Positions 50,870-59,526 of a DNA stretch of 64,000 nucleotides are shown here, piece by piece; the first letter of the stretch is position 1; each line of letters opens with the position of its first letter. Origin of the DNA: Mesorhizobium loti (GTDB taxonomy: Bacteria; Pseudomonadota; Alphaproteobacteria; Rhizobiales; Rhizobiaceae); assembly GCA_014189435.1 (NCBI GenBank), contig CP050293.1, positions 4,345,001 to 4,409,000 of the forward strand, given 5' to 3'. Position numbers and translations under genes: made by a program. The notes beneath the pieces were generated by a model. The model did no database searches. It was not told where the DNA came from and saw only the letters and a program-made list of their open reading frames with translations.

Positions 50870-51937
50870 ATGACCGTACCGAGACCTGCCAACACAGCGC
50901 GCCGGACGATAAGCCCTCGGCCCAACAGCGTTTACACGTCGGTCGATTTCGAGCGCGAGGGCAAGCAGATCGGCTTCTTTCATGTGCCTCAATCGCCGCA
51001 TGACGATGCCTGGGGCACAGTCCGCGTTCCGCTCGCCGTCATCAAGAACGGCGACGGTCCGACGGTCCTGATCGAGGGGGGCAACCACGGCGATGAATAT
51101 GAGGGTCCGATCGCGCTCGGCGAGCTTCTGCGCGAGATCGATCCGCGCGATATTGCCGGACGCATCATCGCGATCCCGGCCATCAACATTCGGGCTGTCG
51201 AGGCCGGCACCCGCACCTCCCCGGTCGACGGGTTGAATTTCAACCGCAGTTTTCCGGGCGATTTCAACGGCACGCTGACAAGCCAGATCGCGGCCTATGT
51301 GCATGACATCCTGTTTCCGATGGCCGACTACTTCCTGGATCTCCATTCCGGCGGTTCGTCCCTGATGATCCTGCCGAGCGCGATCATCGAACCGTCCCCG
51401 ACCGCGCAGGGACATCGCAAGAACATCAAGGCGACGCTCGCCTTCGGGGCGCCGACCGTTGTCATGGTCGACAATCTCGGTGAAACCCGCACCTCGACCG
51501 CGTCCGCCAACCAACAGGGGCTGATCGTCATCGGCAGTGAGATGGCCGGCGGCGGCCTTGTCAGTCAGGATGCGCTGGCCATCTGCCGCAGGGGCATCCG
51601 CAATGTGCTGAAACATGCAGGCGTCCTGAAAGGCGCGCCTGACATTGCCCCTGGCGCCAACGCACGCGTGCTCAAGGTGCCCGGAAGCGAAGGCTATCTG
51701 CTTTCCGAGGAGGACGGTGTCTTCGAGCCCTTGAGCCCGCTCGGCAGTGCCGTCAGCAAGGGTGACCTTGCCGGACGCATTCACTTTCTCCACACGCCGT
51801 CACGCGCGCCCATCGATCTCCTTCACCCTATCGACGGCATCGTTTTCGCCAAGCGTCAGCCCGGCCGCGTGCGTCCGGGGAATTGCTGCTTCGTGCTTGC
51901 CAACGAATACCCTGAGGCACTGACCGATGGGCCATGA
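50870..51937 (+). CDS. Succinylglutamate desuccinylase/aspartoacylase-family deacylase (DoeB-like)
   Basis: A zinc-dependent M14-type hydrolase of about 355 residues. Zinc ligands are H and E in EGGNHGDEYEGP and a histidine in FLDLHSGGSS; FNRSFPGD and the PNSVYTSVDFEREGKQ start resemble DoeB (N-acetyl-diaminobutyrate deacetylase of ectoine breakdown). Here no other ectoine genes (doeA, doeC, ehu) are seen. Start is ambiguous: ATG 50870 has GAGG 8 nt upstream; ATG 50834 would be within the promoter region and lacks a site. It most likely removes an acyl group from an N-acyl amine or amino acid in the cytoplasm. First gene of the IclR-controlled operon. Confidence 0.82.
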   Translation: MTVPRPANTARRTISPRPNSVYTSVDFEREGKQIGFFHVPQSPHDDAWGTVRVPLAVIKNGDGPTVLIEGGNHGDEYEGPIALGELLREIDPRDIAGRIIAIPAINIRAVEAGTRTSPVDGLNFNRSFPGDFNGTLTSQIAAYVHDILFPMADYFLDLHSGGSSLMILPSAIIEPSPTAQGHRKNIKATLAFGAPTVVMVDNLGETRTSTASANQQGLIVIGSEMAGGGLVSQDALAICRRGIRNVLKHAGVLKGAPDIAPGANARVLKVPGSEGYLLSEEDGVFEPLSPLGSAVSKGDLAGRIHFLHTPSRAPIDLLHPIDGIVFAKRQPGRVRPGNCCFVLANEYPEALTDGP

Positions 51938-52865
51938 GGACATCGAAGCGGCTGCCCGACGCATTGCCCCCTTCATACGGCGCACCCCGGTCGTCAAGCT
52001 CGACCATGCCACGGGCGCAAACCTTCAAAATGATGTCTATTTGAAACTCGAATGCCTCCAGGTGAGCGGCTCCTTCAAGATCCGGGGCGCCACGAACCGG
52101 GTGAAAACGCTCGAGCCGAGCCGGATCGAAAACGGACTGGTCGCCGCATCCGGCGGCAATCACGGCCTGGCGACCGCCTATGTGGCTGCCCAGGCCGGCG
52201 TTCCCGCCACCATCTACCTGCCGAACAATGCAAGCCCGCTGAAGGCGGAAAAGTTGCGCAAATGGGGCGCTGACGTTCGCTTCGCAGGCAAGGTCTGGGA
52301 TGAAGCGCATGAGGCGGCATTGGCCGAGGCAAAGGCGTGCGGCGCCTTCTACATGCATCCCTTCGCCGATGCGCAGATCGTGTCCGGTCAGGGAACCGTG
52401 GCGCTGGAGATGGTCGATCAGATTCCCGATGCGGACATCTACATCGTCGCGATCGGCGGGGGCGGCCTCATCAGCGGCATGTCCGAAGTCCTGAAGCACG
52501 TCAAACCTGAAGCCAGGATCATTGGTGTCGAGCCGACCGGTTCACCGACCCTTCACGCCTCCCTGGCTGCCGGCCGTGTCGTTCGCTTGCCCGAGATAAC
52601 GACGAAGGTGGCGACCATGGCCTGCGGCCGCACGGACGAAAGCATCTACGCGATCGTCGCCAAGCACGTCGACGACATCGTCCTCGTCGAGGATGCCGAC
52701 ATGCAGAAGGCCGCTGAATTGCTCTGGTTCGAATTCGGCATTGCCGCCGACCTCAGCGGCGCGGCGTCGCTGGCCGCGTTGATGAGCGGAGCTTTCAAGC
52801 CACCGCGCGGCGCCCGCATCGCCGGGCTTGTCTGCGGCGCCGGTGTCGAAGGCCTGAACGGCTGA
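51927..52865 (+). CDS. PLP-dependent threonine/serine dehydratase-family enzyme (EutB-like)
   Basis: A 312-residue fold-type II PLP enzyme. The PLP lysine is K51 in SGSFKIRGAT; the phosphate loop is AIGGGGLISGMS, and SGGNHGLATAYVA binds the substrate carboxylate. It lacks the C-terminal ACT regulatory domain of biosynthetic threonine deaminase. Its close overlap (11 bases) with a DoeB-like deacylase recalls the hydroxyectoine eutB/doeB pairing, but substrate here is unknown; threonine, serine or 3-hydroxyaspartate-like compounds are options. Start ATG 51927 has GAGG 9 nt upstream. Confidence 0.85.
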   Translation: MGHEDIEAAARRIAPFIRRTPVVKLDHATGANLQNDVYLKLECLQVSGSFKIRGATNRVKTLEPSRIENGLVAASGGNHGLATAYVAAQAGVPATIYLPNNASPLKAEKLRKWGADVRFAGKVWDEAHEAALAEAKACGAFYMHPFADAQIVSGQGTVALEMVDQIPDADIYIVAIGGGGLISGMSEVLKHVKPEARIIGVEPTGSPTLHASLAAGRVVRLPEITTKVATMACGRTDESIYAIVAKHVDDIVLVEDADMQKAAELLWFEFGIAADLSGAASLAALMSGAFKPPRGARIAGLVCGAGVEGLNG

Positions 52866-53024
52866 GGTTGAGAAAGGCCGGTCCACGCAGGACGCGGCCG
52901 TGACATGGATACGGCACGAGTGCCGCGGAATACCGCCGGAATGGCTGTCGCTGGGACGGTCGTCGTGCGGGACATGAAAAAGAGGCGAAGAATCGCCCTG
53001 TCGCAACAAGAGGAGAACTGAAAC

Positions 53025-54044
53025 ATGCGCATTTCCTTGAAAGCATCTGTTGCTCTGCTCGCACTCGCCATCGCGACGCCCTCGCTTGCCGCGGAAAAGG
53101 TTCTGGGGCTCGCGGCAATCGACCTGCAAAACTCCTTCTTCGTCCGCATGAAGGAAGCGGGCGACGTGGCTGCTGCCGACTATGGGGTGAAATCCACCTG
53201 GCAGAGCGCCGAGGGCAGTCTGGAAAAACAGGTCAGCATCATCGAGAATTTCATCAATCAGGGTGTCAGCGCGATCCTGATCGATCCGATCGACAAGAAT
53301 GCGGTCATTCCGGTCATCCAGAAAGCCACTGCTGCCGGCATTCCGGTGATCACCATGGGCAACAAGGTCGAGGCCGGCTCGAACTACTCGACGCTCTATC
53401 CGGACTACGACAACATGTCGATGGTTGCCCGCGCACTCGGCAAGTCGCTTGGCGGCAAGGGCGAAGTCGCTCTGCTCGTCGGTTCGCGCGGCAACTTCGT
53501 GTCCGACACGCGCGAAAAGGGCTTTGTCGAAACCCTGAAAAAGGAGTTTCCGGACATCAAGGTCGTCGGTATCGAGCCGACCGGCTGGGACGCAGCCAAG
53601 GCAACGAATGCCGCCCAGACATGGCTCACCACCTATCCGGATCTGAAGGCCATCGGCTGCATCTCCGACAGCCTTTGCCTGGCAGCCGATTCCGTTGCCA
53701 GCTCGATGGGAACCCAGCTGCTCTACGGCGGCTATGACGGCGACGCCGAGATGAAGCCGCTGATCGACGACGGCAAGATGGTGATGGACGTGCTGACCGG
53801 CGCCTATCGTGTCGGCTACTGGAACATCGCCGTTGCCGCTCGCCTGGCCAAGGGAGAAAAGCTGCCGCAGGATCTCTTCATGCCGACCTATTTCGTGACC
53901 TCGGATGCGACGGCGGCGAAGCTCAAGGCGGATGGCCTCACCTTCGAATACATCAACACCGACAAAGAGGCGGTGGAAGCCAAGAACTATACCGAACAAC
54001 TCGGTCCCAAGGTTCCGGCGACCGCCATGACCCTGGCAAAGTAA
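53025..54044 (+). CDS. Sugar ABC transporter substrate-binding protein (RbsB type)
   Basis: A 339-residue periplasmic-binding protein with a signal peptide (ASVALLALAIATPSLA). It begins AEKVLGLAAIDLQNSFFVRM; ligand patterns are LIDPIDKNAVIP, VITMGNKVEAG and GGYDGDAEMKPLIDD. ATG 53025 has AGGAG 7 nt upstream. It feeds the fused permease-ATPase of the next gene. RbsB-family proteins bind sugars, polyols or autoinducer-like ligands; given the neighbours an amino-alcohol or acylated sugar derivative is possible. Confidence 0.92.
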   Translation: MRISLKASVALLALAIATPSLAAEKVLGLAAIDLQNSFFVRMKEAGDVAAADYGVKSTWQSAEGSLEKQVSIIENFINQGVSAILIDPIDKNAVIPVIQKATAAGIPVITMGNKVEAGSNYSTLYPDYDNMSMVARALGKSLGGKGEVALLVGSRGNFVSDTREKGFVETLKKEFPDIKVVGIEPTGWDAAKATNAAQTWLTTYPDLKAIGCISDSLCLAADSVASSMGTQLLYGGYDGDAEMKPLIDDGKMVMDVLTGAYRVGYWNIAVAARLAKGEKLPQDLFMPTYFVTSDATAAKLKADGLTFEYINTDKEAVEAKNYTEQLGPKVPATAMTLAK

Positions 54045-54063
54045 CAGCCTAAAGCGGCTCAAG

Positions 54064-54087
54064 CGCCGGATGACGTATCATCCGGCG
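54064..54087 (+). promoter_or_regulatory. Strong hairpin after the binding-protein gene
   Basis: Perfect 10-bp stem CGCCGGATGA / TCATCCGGCG with a CGTA loop, 20 bases after the stop and followed by TCCCCTTTTCC. Likely a partial terminator or stabiliser giving excess binding protein. Confidence 0.7.
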
Positions 54088-54160
54088 TCCCCTTTTCCTG
54101 ACGATCGCCGTCGCCGCTTCCGCGGTGACCGCGCATGATGCTCGATAAGAGGACCGACCC

Positions 54161-56719
54161 ATGTTCCAGTCCTGGACCTCTCCGTTTCCGCGGCGCAACG
54201 AACCGGTTCTCATCGCGGTGCTGCTGGTCGCCATCGCCGTCTTCGGCTGGATCGATCCGCGCTTTCTGTCGACCGGCAATCTTGTCAGCATCGCGCAGCA
54301 GAGTGCGGTCATCGCCCTCATCTCTTTTGCCATGACGGCCGTGATCATCGCGCGCGGCATCGACATTTCCGTTGGCAGCAACCTTGCCTGTTCCGGCATC
54401 GCCGCGGGCCTTGCCTACACGGCAACCGGCTCGGCGAGCCTGAGCCTTCTCGCCGCGATCGGTGGCGGTGCCGCGATCGGTCTGCTCAATGGAGCGCTGA
54501 TCGGCTTTGCCGGCATCTCCCCCTTCATCGCGACGCTCGCCACCATGGCGTTTGCGCGCGGCCTGGCGCTCAGTCTCTCCGGCGCATCCAGCATCGCGGT
54601 CGCCGATCCGGTCCTGCTTTTCGCGGGACGCGAGACAATCGGCCTCCTGCCGGTCTCCGTCATCATCGCCGCCATCTGCCTGGGCCTCTGGTGGTTCGTG
54701 CTCAATCGCACGGTGTACGGGCGCTGGATCTATGCGATCGGCGGCAATGCGGGAGCGGCGCGAGCCTCCCTGGTTCCCGTCGACCTCGTGCGCATCTCCG
54801 TCTACCTGATTGCCGGTGCGACAGCCGGGCTCGGCGCGATCCTCACCATCGGCCGCCTTGGTTCGGCACAGCCGCTTGCCGGCACCGGCCTTGAATTTAC
54901 AGCCATCACAGCCGCGATCATCGGCGGCACGAAACTGTCCGGCGGCCAGGGCTCCATCTGGGGAACGGCAATCGGGGCGCTGCTGCTGGGCGTCATCAAC
55001 ACCGGCCTGTCCTTCCTGCAGGTGCCGCAGATCCTGATCTATTTCGTGACCGCCAGCCTCATTCTGGTGGCTGTTCTCACCAGCCAGCCGGAGAGTGTTG
55101 CCGCCCTGTTCAAGACAAGTGGCCGCAAGTCCATCCCCTCACCTCGCAACAGTGCCGCGACACCGGTCGGCAAACACAGCATCGCGTTGCGCGGCGTCGG
55201 CAAGTCTTTTCCGGGCGTCAAGGCACTCGACGGTGTCAGCTTTGCCATCTCGGCTGGCGAGGTGGTGGGACTTGCAGGCGAGAACGGGGCGGGGAAATCA
55301 ACGCTGGTGAAGTGCATCTCCGGTCTGCATCGCCCGGACGAGGGAGAGATCGTCATCGACGGCGATGCCGTCCAGTTCCACTCCCCCAGCGACGCCAAGG
55401 GTATCAGCGTCATCCATCAGCATTTCAGCCTTTCGCCGGACCTGACGGTGGCGGAGAATCTTTTCATCGGCCGCGAACCGCACACCCGTCTGGGATTTCT
55501 CGACCGGGCCCGGATGCGGCGCGATGCGAAAGCCATCATGGACGAGCTGTCGCTCGATATCGACATTGCCGCGGAGCTGCGAACGCTTTCCGTCGGGCGC
55601 CAGCAGATGGTGGAAATTGCCCGTGCCGTTTTGTCCGATGCCTGGTTCTTCATCATGGACGAGCCCACCAGCGCGCTCTCCAATCGCGAACGCGACCAAC
55701 TCTACGACCTGATCGACAGACTGAGAGCCCGCGGCGCCGGCATCCTCTACATCTCCCACAAGATGGAAGAGATCTTCAGCCAGTGCGACCGCGTGGTCGT
55801 TCTGCGTGACGGGCGCTTCATCGGCGAGCGGCAGACCCGCCAGACCAACGAGGCCGAGATCGTCTCGATGATGGTCGGGCGCGATGTCGGCGACATCTTC
55901 CCCTATCTCGAAACAAAGATCGGCGAAACCGCCATCGAAATCAGCAACATCTCCAACGGCAAGCTCTTGAAGTCGGCCACGCTCAGCGTGCGCAGGGGCG
56001 AGATCGTCGCGCTCGCCGGCCTGATGGGCAGCGGCCGCTCCGAGGTGCTCAGGCTGATTGCCGGCCTCGAGACAATGCATGGCGGCACGATCACAATTTT
56101 CGGCGCGCAGCAGGCCGGCGGGGATACCAAGGCCGCCAATCGCGCCGGCATCGTCTACATACCGGAAGACCGGCACCTGGAAGGCTTCGTCGGCACGATG
56201 TCGATCAGAGACAACCTGTCTCTCGCCTGGATCCGCGACAACAGTTACTTCGGCCTGCTGAGACCTCGCCGCATCCTGGCACTCGCCAGCGATCTCATCG
56301 GCTCACTCGGCGTGCGGCCGGCCCAGCCCGACAAGATGACCATCGAGCTTTCGGGCGGCAATCAGCAGAAGGTCGTCATCGGCAAATGGCTTGCCACCAG
56401 GCCGAAGATCATCCTGCTCGACGAGCCGACGCGCGGCGTCGACGTTGGAGCAAAGTCCGAACTCCATCACCTGATCGCGAAATTGAAGGCCGAGGGCGCG
56501 GCGATCCTCATGGTGTCGAGCGAGTTGCCCGAGGTTCTCGGCGTTGCCGACCGCATCGTCGTCATGCGCGAAGGCCATTCTGTCTGCACGCTGGCGCGAG
56601 GGGCGACGGAAGAAGATGTGATGACGCACGCCTTCGGTGATCGCAAGATCGCGCCACCCGCCAGCACGGCCCCGGCCAACATCCAGCCTTGCACCATGCC
56701 TGTAGGGAGAGCCCTTTGA
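54161..56719 (+). CDS. Fused sugar ABC transporter permease and double ATP-binding protein
   Basis: An 852-residue single open frame. Residues 1-320 are an RbsC-type permease (ARGIDISVGSNLACSGIAAG, FIATLATMAFARGLAL, GGTKLSGGQGSIWGTAIGAL). After a Ser/Pro-rich linker (about 320-340) comes an RbsA-type ATPase with two nucleotide-binding domains: first Walker A GENGAGKST and Walker B FFIMDEPTSALS; the second has a degenerate Walker A (GLMGSGRSE), signature ELSGGNQQKVVIGKWL and LLDEPTRGVDVGA. Separate genes are the rule for this transporter class, so the fusion is unusual. No frameshift or internal stop is seen, and a second separate permease follows at 57749, suggesting a heterodimeric channel. 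Confidence 0.9.
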   Translation: MFQSWTSPFPRRNEPVLIAVLLVAIAVFGWIDPRFLSTGNLVSIAQQSAVIALISFAMTAVIIARGIDISVGSNLACSGIAAGLAYTATGSASLSLLAAIGGGAAIGLLNGALIGFAGISPFIATLATMAFARGLALSLSGASSIAVADPVLLFAGRETIGLLPVSVIIAAICLGLWWFVLNRTVYGRWIYAIGGNAGAARASLVPVDLVRISVYLIAGATAGLGAILTIGRLGSAQPLAGTGLEFTAITAAIIGGTKLSGGQGSIWGTAIGALLLGVINTGLSFLQVPQILIYFVTASLILVAVLTSQPESVAALFKTSGRKSIPSPRNSAATPVGKHSIALRGVGKSFPGVKALDGVSFAISAGEVVGLAGENGAGKSTLVKCISGLHRPDEGEIVIDGDAVQFHSPSDAKGISVIHQHFSLSPDLTVAENLFIGREPHTRLGFLDRARMRRDAKAIMDELSLDIDIAAELRTLSVGRQQMVEIARAVLSDAWFFIMDEPTSALSNRERDQLYDLIDRLRARGAGILYISHKMEEIFSQCDRVVVLRDGRFIGERQTRQTNEAEIVSMMVGRDVGDIFPYLETKIGETAIEISNISNGKLLKSATLSVRRGEIVALAGLMGSGRSEVLRLIAGLETMHGGTITIFGAQQAGGDTKAANRAGIVYIPEDRHLEGFVGTMSIRDNLSLAWIRDNSYFGLLRPRRILALASDLIGSLGVRPAQPDKMTIELSGGNQQKVVIGKWLATRPKIILLDEPTRGVDVGAKSELHHLIAKLKAEGAAILMVSSELPEVLGVADRIVVMREGHSVCTLARGATEEDVMTHAFGDRKIAPPASTAPANIQPCTMPVGRAL

Positions 56720-57738
56720 GCAAACTGAGGATCGCAATTGTCGGCGCCGGCTACATGGGCCTCCTGCATGCGCAGGTGGTTGCCGCCAGCCCTGTCGCGG
56801 AACTGTCGGCATTCGTTGATCCAAATGCCGCCACGGGAAGCAAGGCCGCGTCCGATTTCGGTGCCCGGCACTTCCGCGATGCCGCCGCCGCGCTGACTGC
56901 CAATGCAGCCGACGCCTATATCGTGGCCGCGCCCGACACGCTGCATGAAGACGTCTGCCGCACGCTGCTCGATGCCGGAAAGCCGGTGCTGCTCGAAAAA
57001 CCGATGGCTCATGATCTTTCCGCTGCCAAGGCGATTGCGAAGGCGGCGGAGAGGAACGGCGCACGCCTGTTGGTCGGCCACATCCTGCGGTTCGACCCGC
57101 GCTATTGCGAAGCCGCGGCAGCGGTAAAATCCGGGCGGATCGGCGAGCCGATCCACGGCAGCAGCGGCCGTTTCACCAATCGCGAAGTCGGTCTTCGCAT
57201 GAAAGGAAAGTCGAGCGTCTGCTTCTACCTCGGCGTGCACGACGTGGATGCGCTGCAATGGATCTCGGGTTCGGACATCATCGCCGTCTACTCCCGCCCG
57301 GTCGCCAAGCTCATGCCTTCGCTCGGGGTTCGATCCGAAGATGCGATCTTCTCCACCGTCGAGCTGTCGAACGGAATGAGCGGACAGCTCTACTTCGGCT
57401 GGACGCTGCCACCGACCGTTCCGACCGGCATCTGGGCGCGCACGGAAATCATCGGCACCGAGGGCATGATCGACCTCGACGTGCGCGACCACGGTCTGCG
57501 CATCCTGTCGCGGGGACAGTGGTCGCAACCCGACGCCCTGCACTGGCCAACCGTCAATGGCCGTATCACCGGGGATCTCTTCGAGGAGGTCCACCATTTC
57601 ATTTCGGCGGTTCGCGACGACACCCCCTTCGTGATGCCGGTCGACGATGCCCTGCGCGCCGTCGCCGTCAACGATGCAATCCTGCGCAGCGTCAGATCAG
57701 GCCTGCGCGAACCGGTCGAAGACTGGCACATCCGATGA
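56716..57738 (+). CDS. Gfo/Idh/MocA-family oxidoreductase
   Basis: A 340-residue NAD(P)-dependent oxidoreductase. The Rossmann motif is IAIVGAGYMGLLHAQ, the family EKP motif is VLLEKPMAHDLS, and YLGVHDVDALQWISG carries the likely catalytic histidine/aspartate region. The start is TTG 56716, overlapping the stop of the fused transporter gene (TTGA), with AGGGAG upstream. Family members oxidise or reduce sugars, inositols and similar polyols. In this operon it probably acts on a ring or chain hydroxyl of the imported substrate. Confidence 0.9.
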   Translation: MSKLRIAIVGAGYMGLLHAQVVAASPVAELSAFVDPNAATGSKAASDFGARHFRDAAAALTANAADAYIVAAPDTLHEDVCRTLLDAGKPVLLEKPMAHDLSAAKAIAKAAERNGARLLVGHILRFDPRYCEAAAAVKSGRIGEPIHGSSGRFTNREVGLRMKGKSSVCFYLGVHDVDALQWISGSDIIAVYSRPVAKLMPSLGVRSEDAIFSTVELSNGMSGQLYFGWTLPPTVPTGIWARTEIIGTEGMIDLDVRDHGLRILSRGQWSQPDALHWPTVNGRITGDLFEEVHHFISAVRDDTPFVMPVDDALRAVAVNDAILRSVRSGLREPVEDWHIR

Positions 57739-57748
57739 GAGAACCGTC

Positions 57749-58723
57749 ATGACCCGCCAACAGAACATCTGGTGCAGGCACTTTCTCGATCTCTCGCCGT
57801 TGATCCTGCTGGTCACCCTGCTGGCGATCTTCGCGCTTATCGACGCCCGCATCGTTTCGACTGCCAGCCTCATCAACATCGTCGCACAGGCGACCCCGAT
57901 CGCCATCCTGGCGCTGGGTGCCCTGATCGTTCTGCTGACGGCGGGCATCGATCTGTCCGCCGGCGTCGGCGTCGCCTTCTGTGCCGTCTTCATCGCCAGC
58001 CTGATCGATGGTGGCGCCGGCCTGCCGCTTGCCCTTCTTGTCGGCCTTGCCGTGATGGTGGTGATCGGCCTCGCAAACGGCGCCGTTATCGCACTGTTGA
58101 AAATACCACCCTTCGTGACGACGCTGGCCACAATGGTCGCGCTGCAGGGCGCAACGCTTGCCGTTGCCTCCAAAGGCGTCCTGATGCTGAAGGATCCGAC
58201 GCTTCGCGCCGTCGGCATCGAGCGCAGCTTCGGCATCCCCAACGTCATCTTCGCAACGCTGCTGATCATCGCCGTCGCAGCAATCCTGATGCGGCATAGC
58301 CGTTTCGGGCTGCGTACCTATGCGCTCGGGTCGGATGCCGGAGCCGCGGAACTTGCCGGCATCCCGGTGAGGAAACACACGATCCTCGTCTATTGTGCCT
58401 CCAGCATCTTCGTCTTCCTGACGGCTGTGATCATGATCAGCCGGGTGCCGGTCGTGACGCCCAATATCGGCGGCACCTCGCTGCTTCTGGATGCGATCGC
58501 CGCGGCCGTGCTTGGCGGCACCAGTATTTTCGGCGGCAGGGGAACGGTGTGGGGGGCGGTCGTCGGCGCTCTGATCGTCAGCCTGCTGACGACGGCGCTT
58601 CGGGTGTTCGGCACGGACCCTTCCAGCCTCGAACTCTACAAGGGTGCAATCATCATGGTCGCTCTTCTGGCCGATTCCGGCATGACCTACGCCAAGGCCC
58701 GGCTTGTCGAGGCCGCACGATGA
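57749..58723 (+). CDS. Sugar ABC transporter permease (RbsC type)
   Basis: A 324-residue inner-membrane permease with eight to ten membrane segments. Marks are IVLLTAGIDLSAGVGVAFCA, FVTTLATMVALQGATLAV, RTYALGSDAGAAELAGIPV and SIFGGRGTVWGAVVGALIVS. ATG 57749 follows GAGAGAA. It is the partner of the permease half of the fused transporter protein at 54161, implying two different transmembrane subunits. It overlaps the next gene by 4 bases. Confidence 0.9.
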   Translation: MTRQQNIWCRHFLDLSPLILLVTLLAIFALIDARIVSTASLINIVAQATPIAILALGALIVLLTAGIDLSAGVGVAFCAVFIASLIDGGAGLPLALLVGLAVMVVIGLANGAVIALLKIPPFVTTLATMVALQGATLAVASKGVLMLKDPTLRAVGIERSFGIPNVIFATLLIIAVAAILMRHSRFGLRTYALGSDAGAAELAGIPVRKHTILVYCASSIFVFLTAVIMISRVPVVTPNIGGTSLLLDAIAAAVLGGTSIFGGRGTVWGAVVGALIVSLLTTALRVFGTDPSSLELYKGAIIMVALLADSGMTYAKARLVEAAR

Positions 58724-59526
58724 GCGAGCCAGTTCCGGCCTTGCCGATCCCGCCCGGGTCCAGCTTTGCGTTGATGACCTCGCCGGATACGGAAAGACAG
58801 GCGACGGCTGGCGTGAACAAACCTGTCGTCATCCTGCCGCTCGGCGCTGTGGAACAACATGGCCCGCATCTGCCGCTCGGCGTCGATTGCTGGCTTGCGG
58901 AAGCGGTTGCGCTCGCCGCGGCGGAAGGGCAAGCCTCCATCCGTGTCGCCGAACCTTTCGCCTATGGTTCGTCCGAGCATCATCGTTCCTTCTCCGGCAC
59001 GATGAGCCTCAGCCCGCAGACCTTCATCGCCGTGCTCGTCGATCTCTGCACCTGCCTTGCCGAAGACGGCTTCCTGCCGGTCATGCTGAACGGCCACGGC
59101 GGAAACCGCGCCGCCATCCAGGTGGCGATCACCACCCTTGGCCAGCGCGGCATCGTCACGGCGGGTTTCTCGTATTTCGATCTCATCGCCGACGTGGCCG
59201 CAGAGGCTCTACCCGACATCGCCACGGGCACAGGTCACGCTTGCGCGCTTGAAACGTCCTTGATGATGCATGTGCTTGGCGACAGCGTTCGCCGCGATCT
59301 CATCCCGCCAGGCGGCACCCCGCCATCCTGGCCGGATCCTCACCTTTACGCCGCGCCGGCCGTCACCGTTTGGCGCCGTTTCGAAGCCATCCGCGACAAC
59401 GGCGTCATCGGCACGCCATCGCAGGCGAGCGCGGAGGCCGGCGGCAAACTTTTCATCGCAGCCGTGGAGCGCAGCCGCGCCGCCATTTTGAACATCCAAT
59501 CCGAATTCGGCCAAAGGAACGCATGA
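58720..59526 (+). CDS. Creatininase-family amidohydrolase
   Basis: A 268-residue metal-dependent amidohydrolase. Metal ligands lie in LPLGAVEQHGPHLPLGVDCW (E, H and D) and NGHGGNRAA (H), with a further glutamate in ACALETSLMMH. Creatininase-family enzymes open cyclic amides or cleave formamides. In this operon it may open a lactam or remove an amide group from the substrate. Start overlaps the permease stop (ATGA), and the next gene overlaps its own stop in the same manner. Confidence 0.9.
   Translation: MSEPVPALPIPPGSSFALMTSPDTERQATAGVNKPVVILPLGAVEQHGPHLPLGVDCWLAEAVALAAAEGQASIRVAEPFAYGSSEHHRSFSGTMSLSPQTFIAVLVDLCTCLAEDGFLPVMLNGHGGNRAAIQVAITTLGQRGIVTAGFSYFDLIADVAAEALPDIATGTGHACALETSLMMHVLGDSVRRDLIPPGGTPPSWPDPHLYAAPAVTVWRRFEAIRDNGVIGTPSQASAEAGGKLFIAAVERSRAAILNIQSEFGQRNA

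Noticed and set aside
50834..51937. Ectoine/hydroxyectoine degradation operon
   Set aside because: DoeB-like and EutB-like genes occur, but doeA, doeC, doeD, ehuABCD and an EnuR regulator are absent and the transporter is sugar-type.
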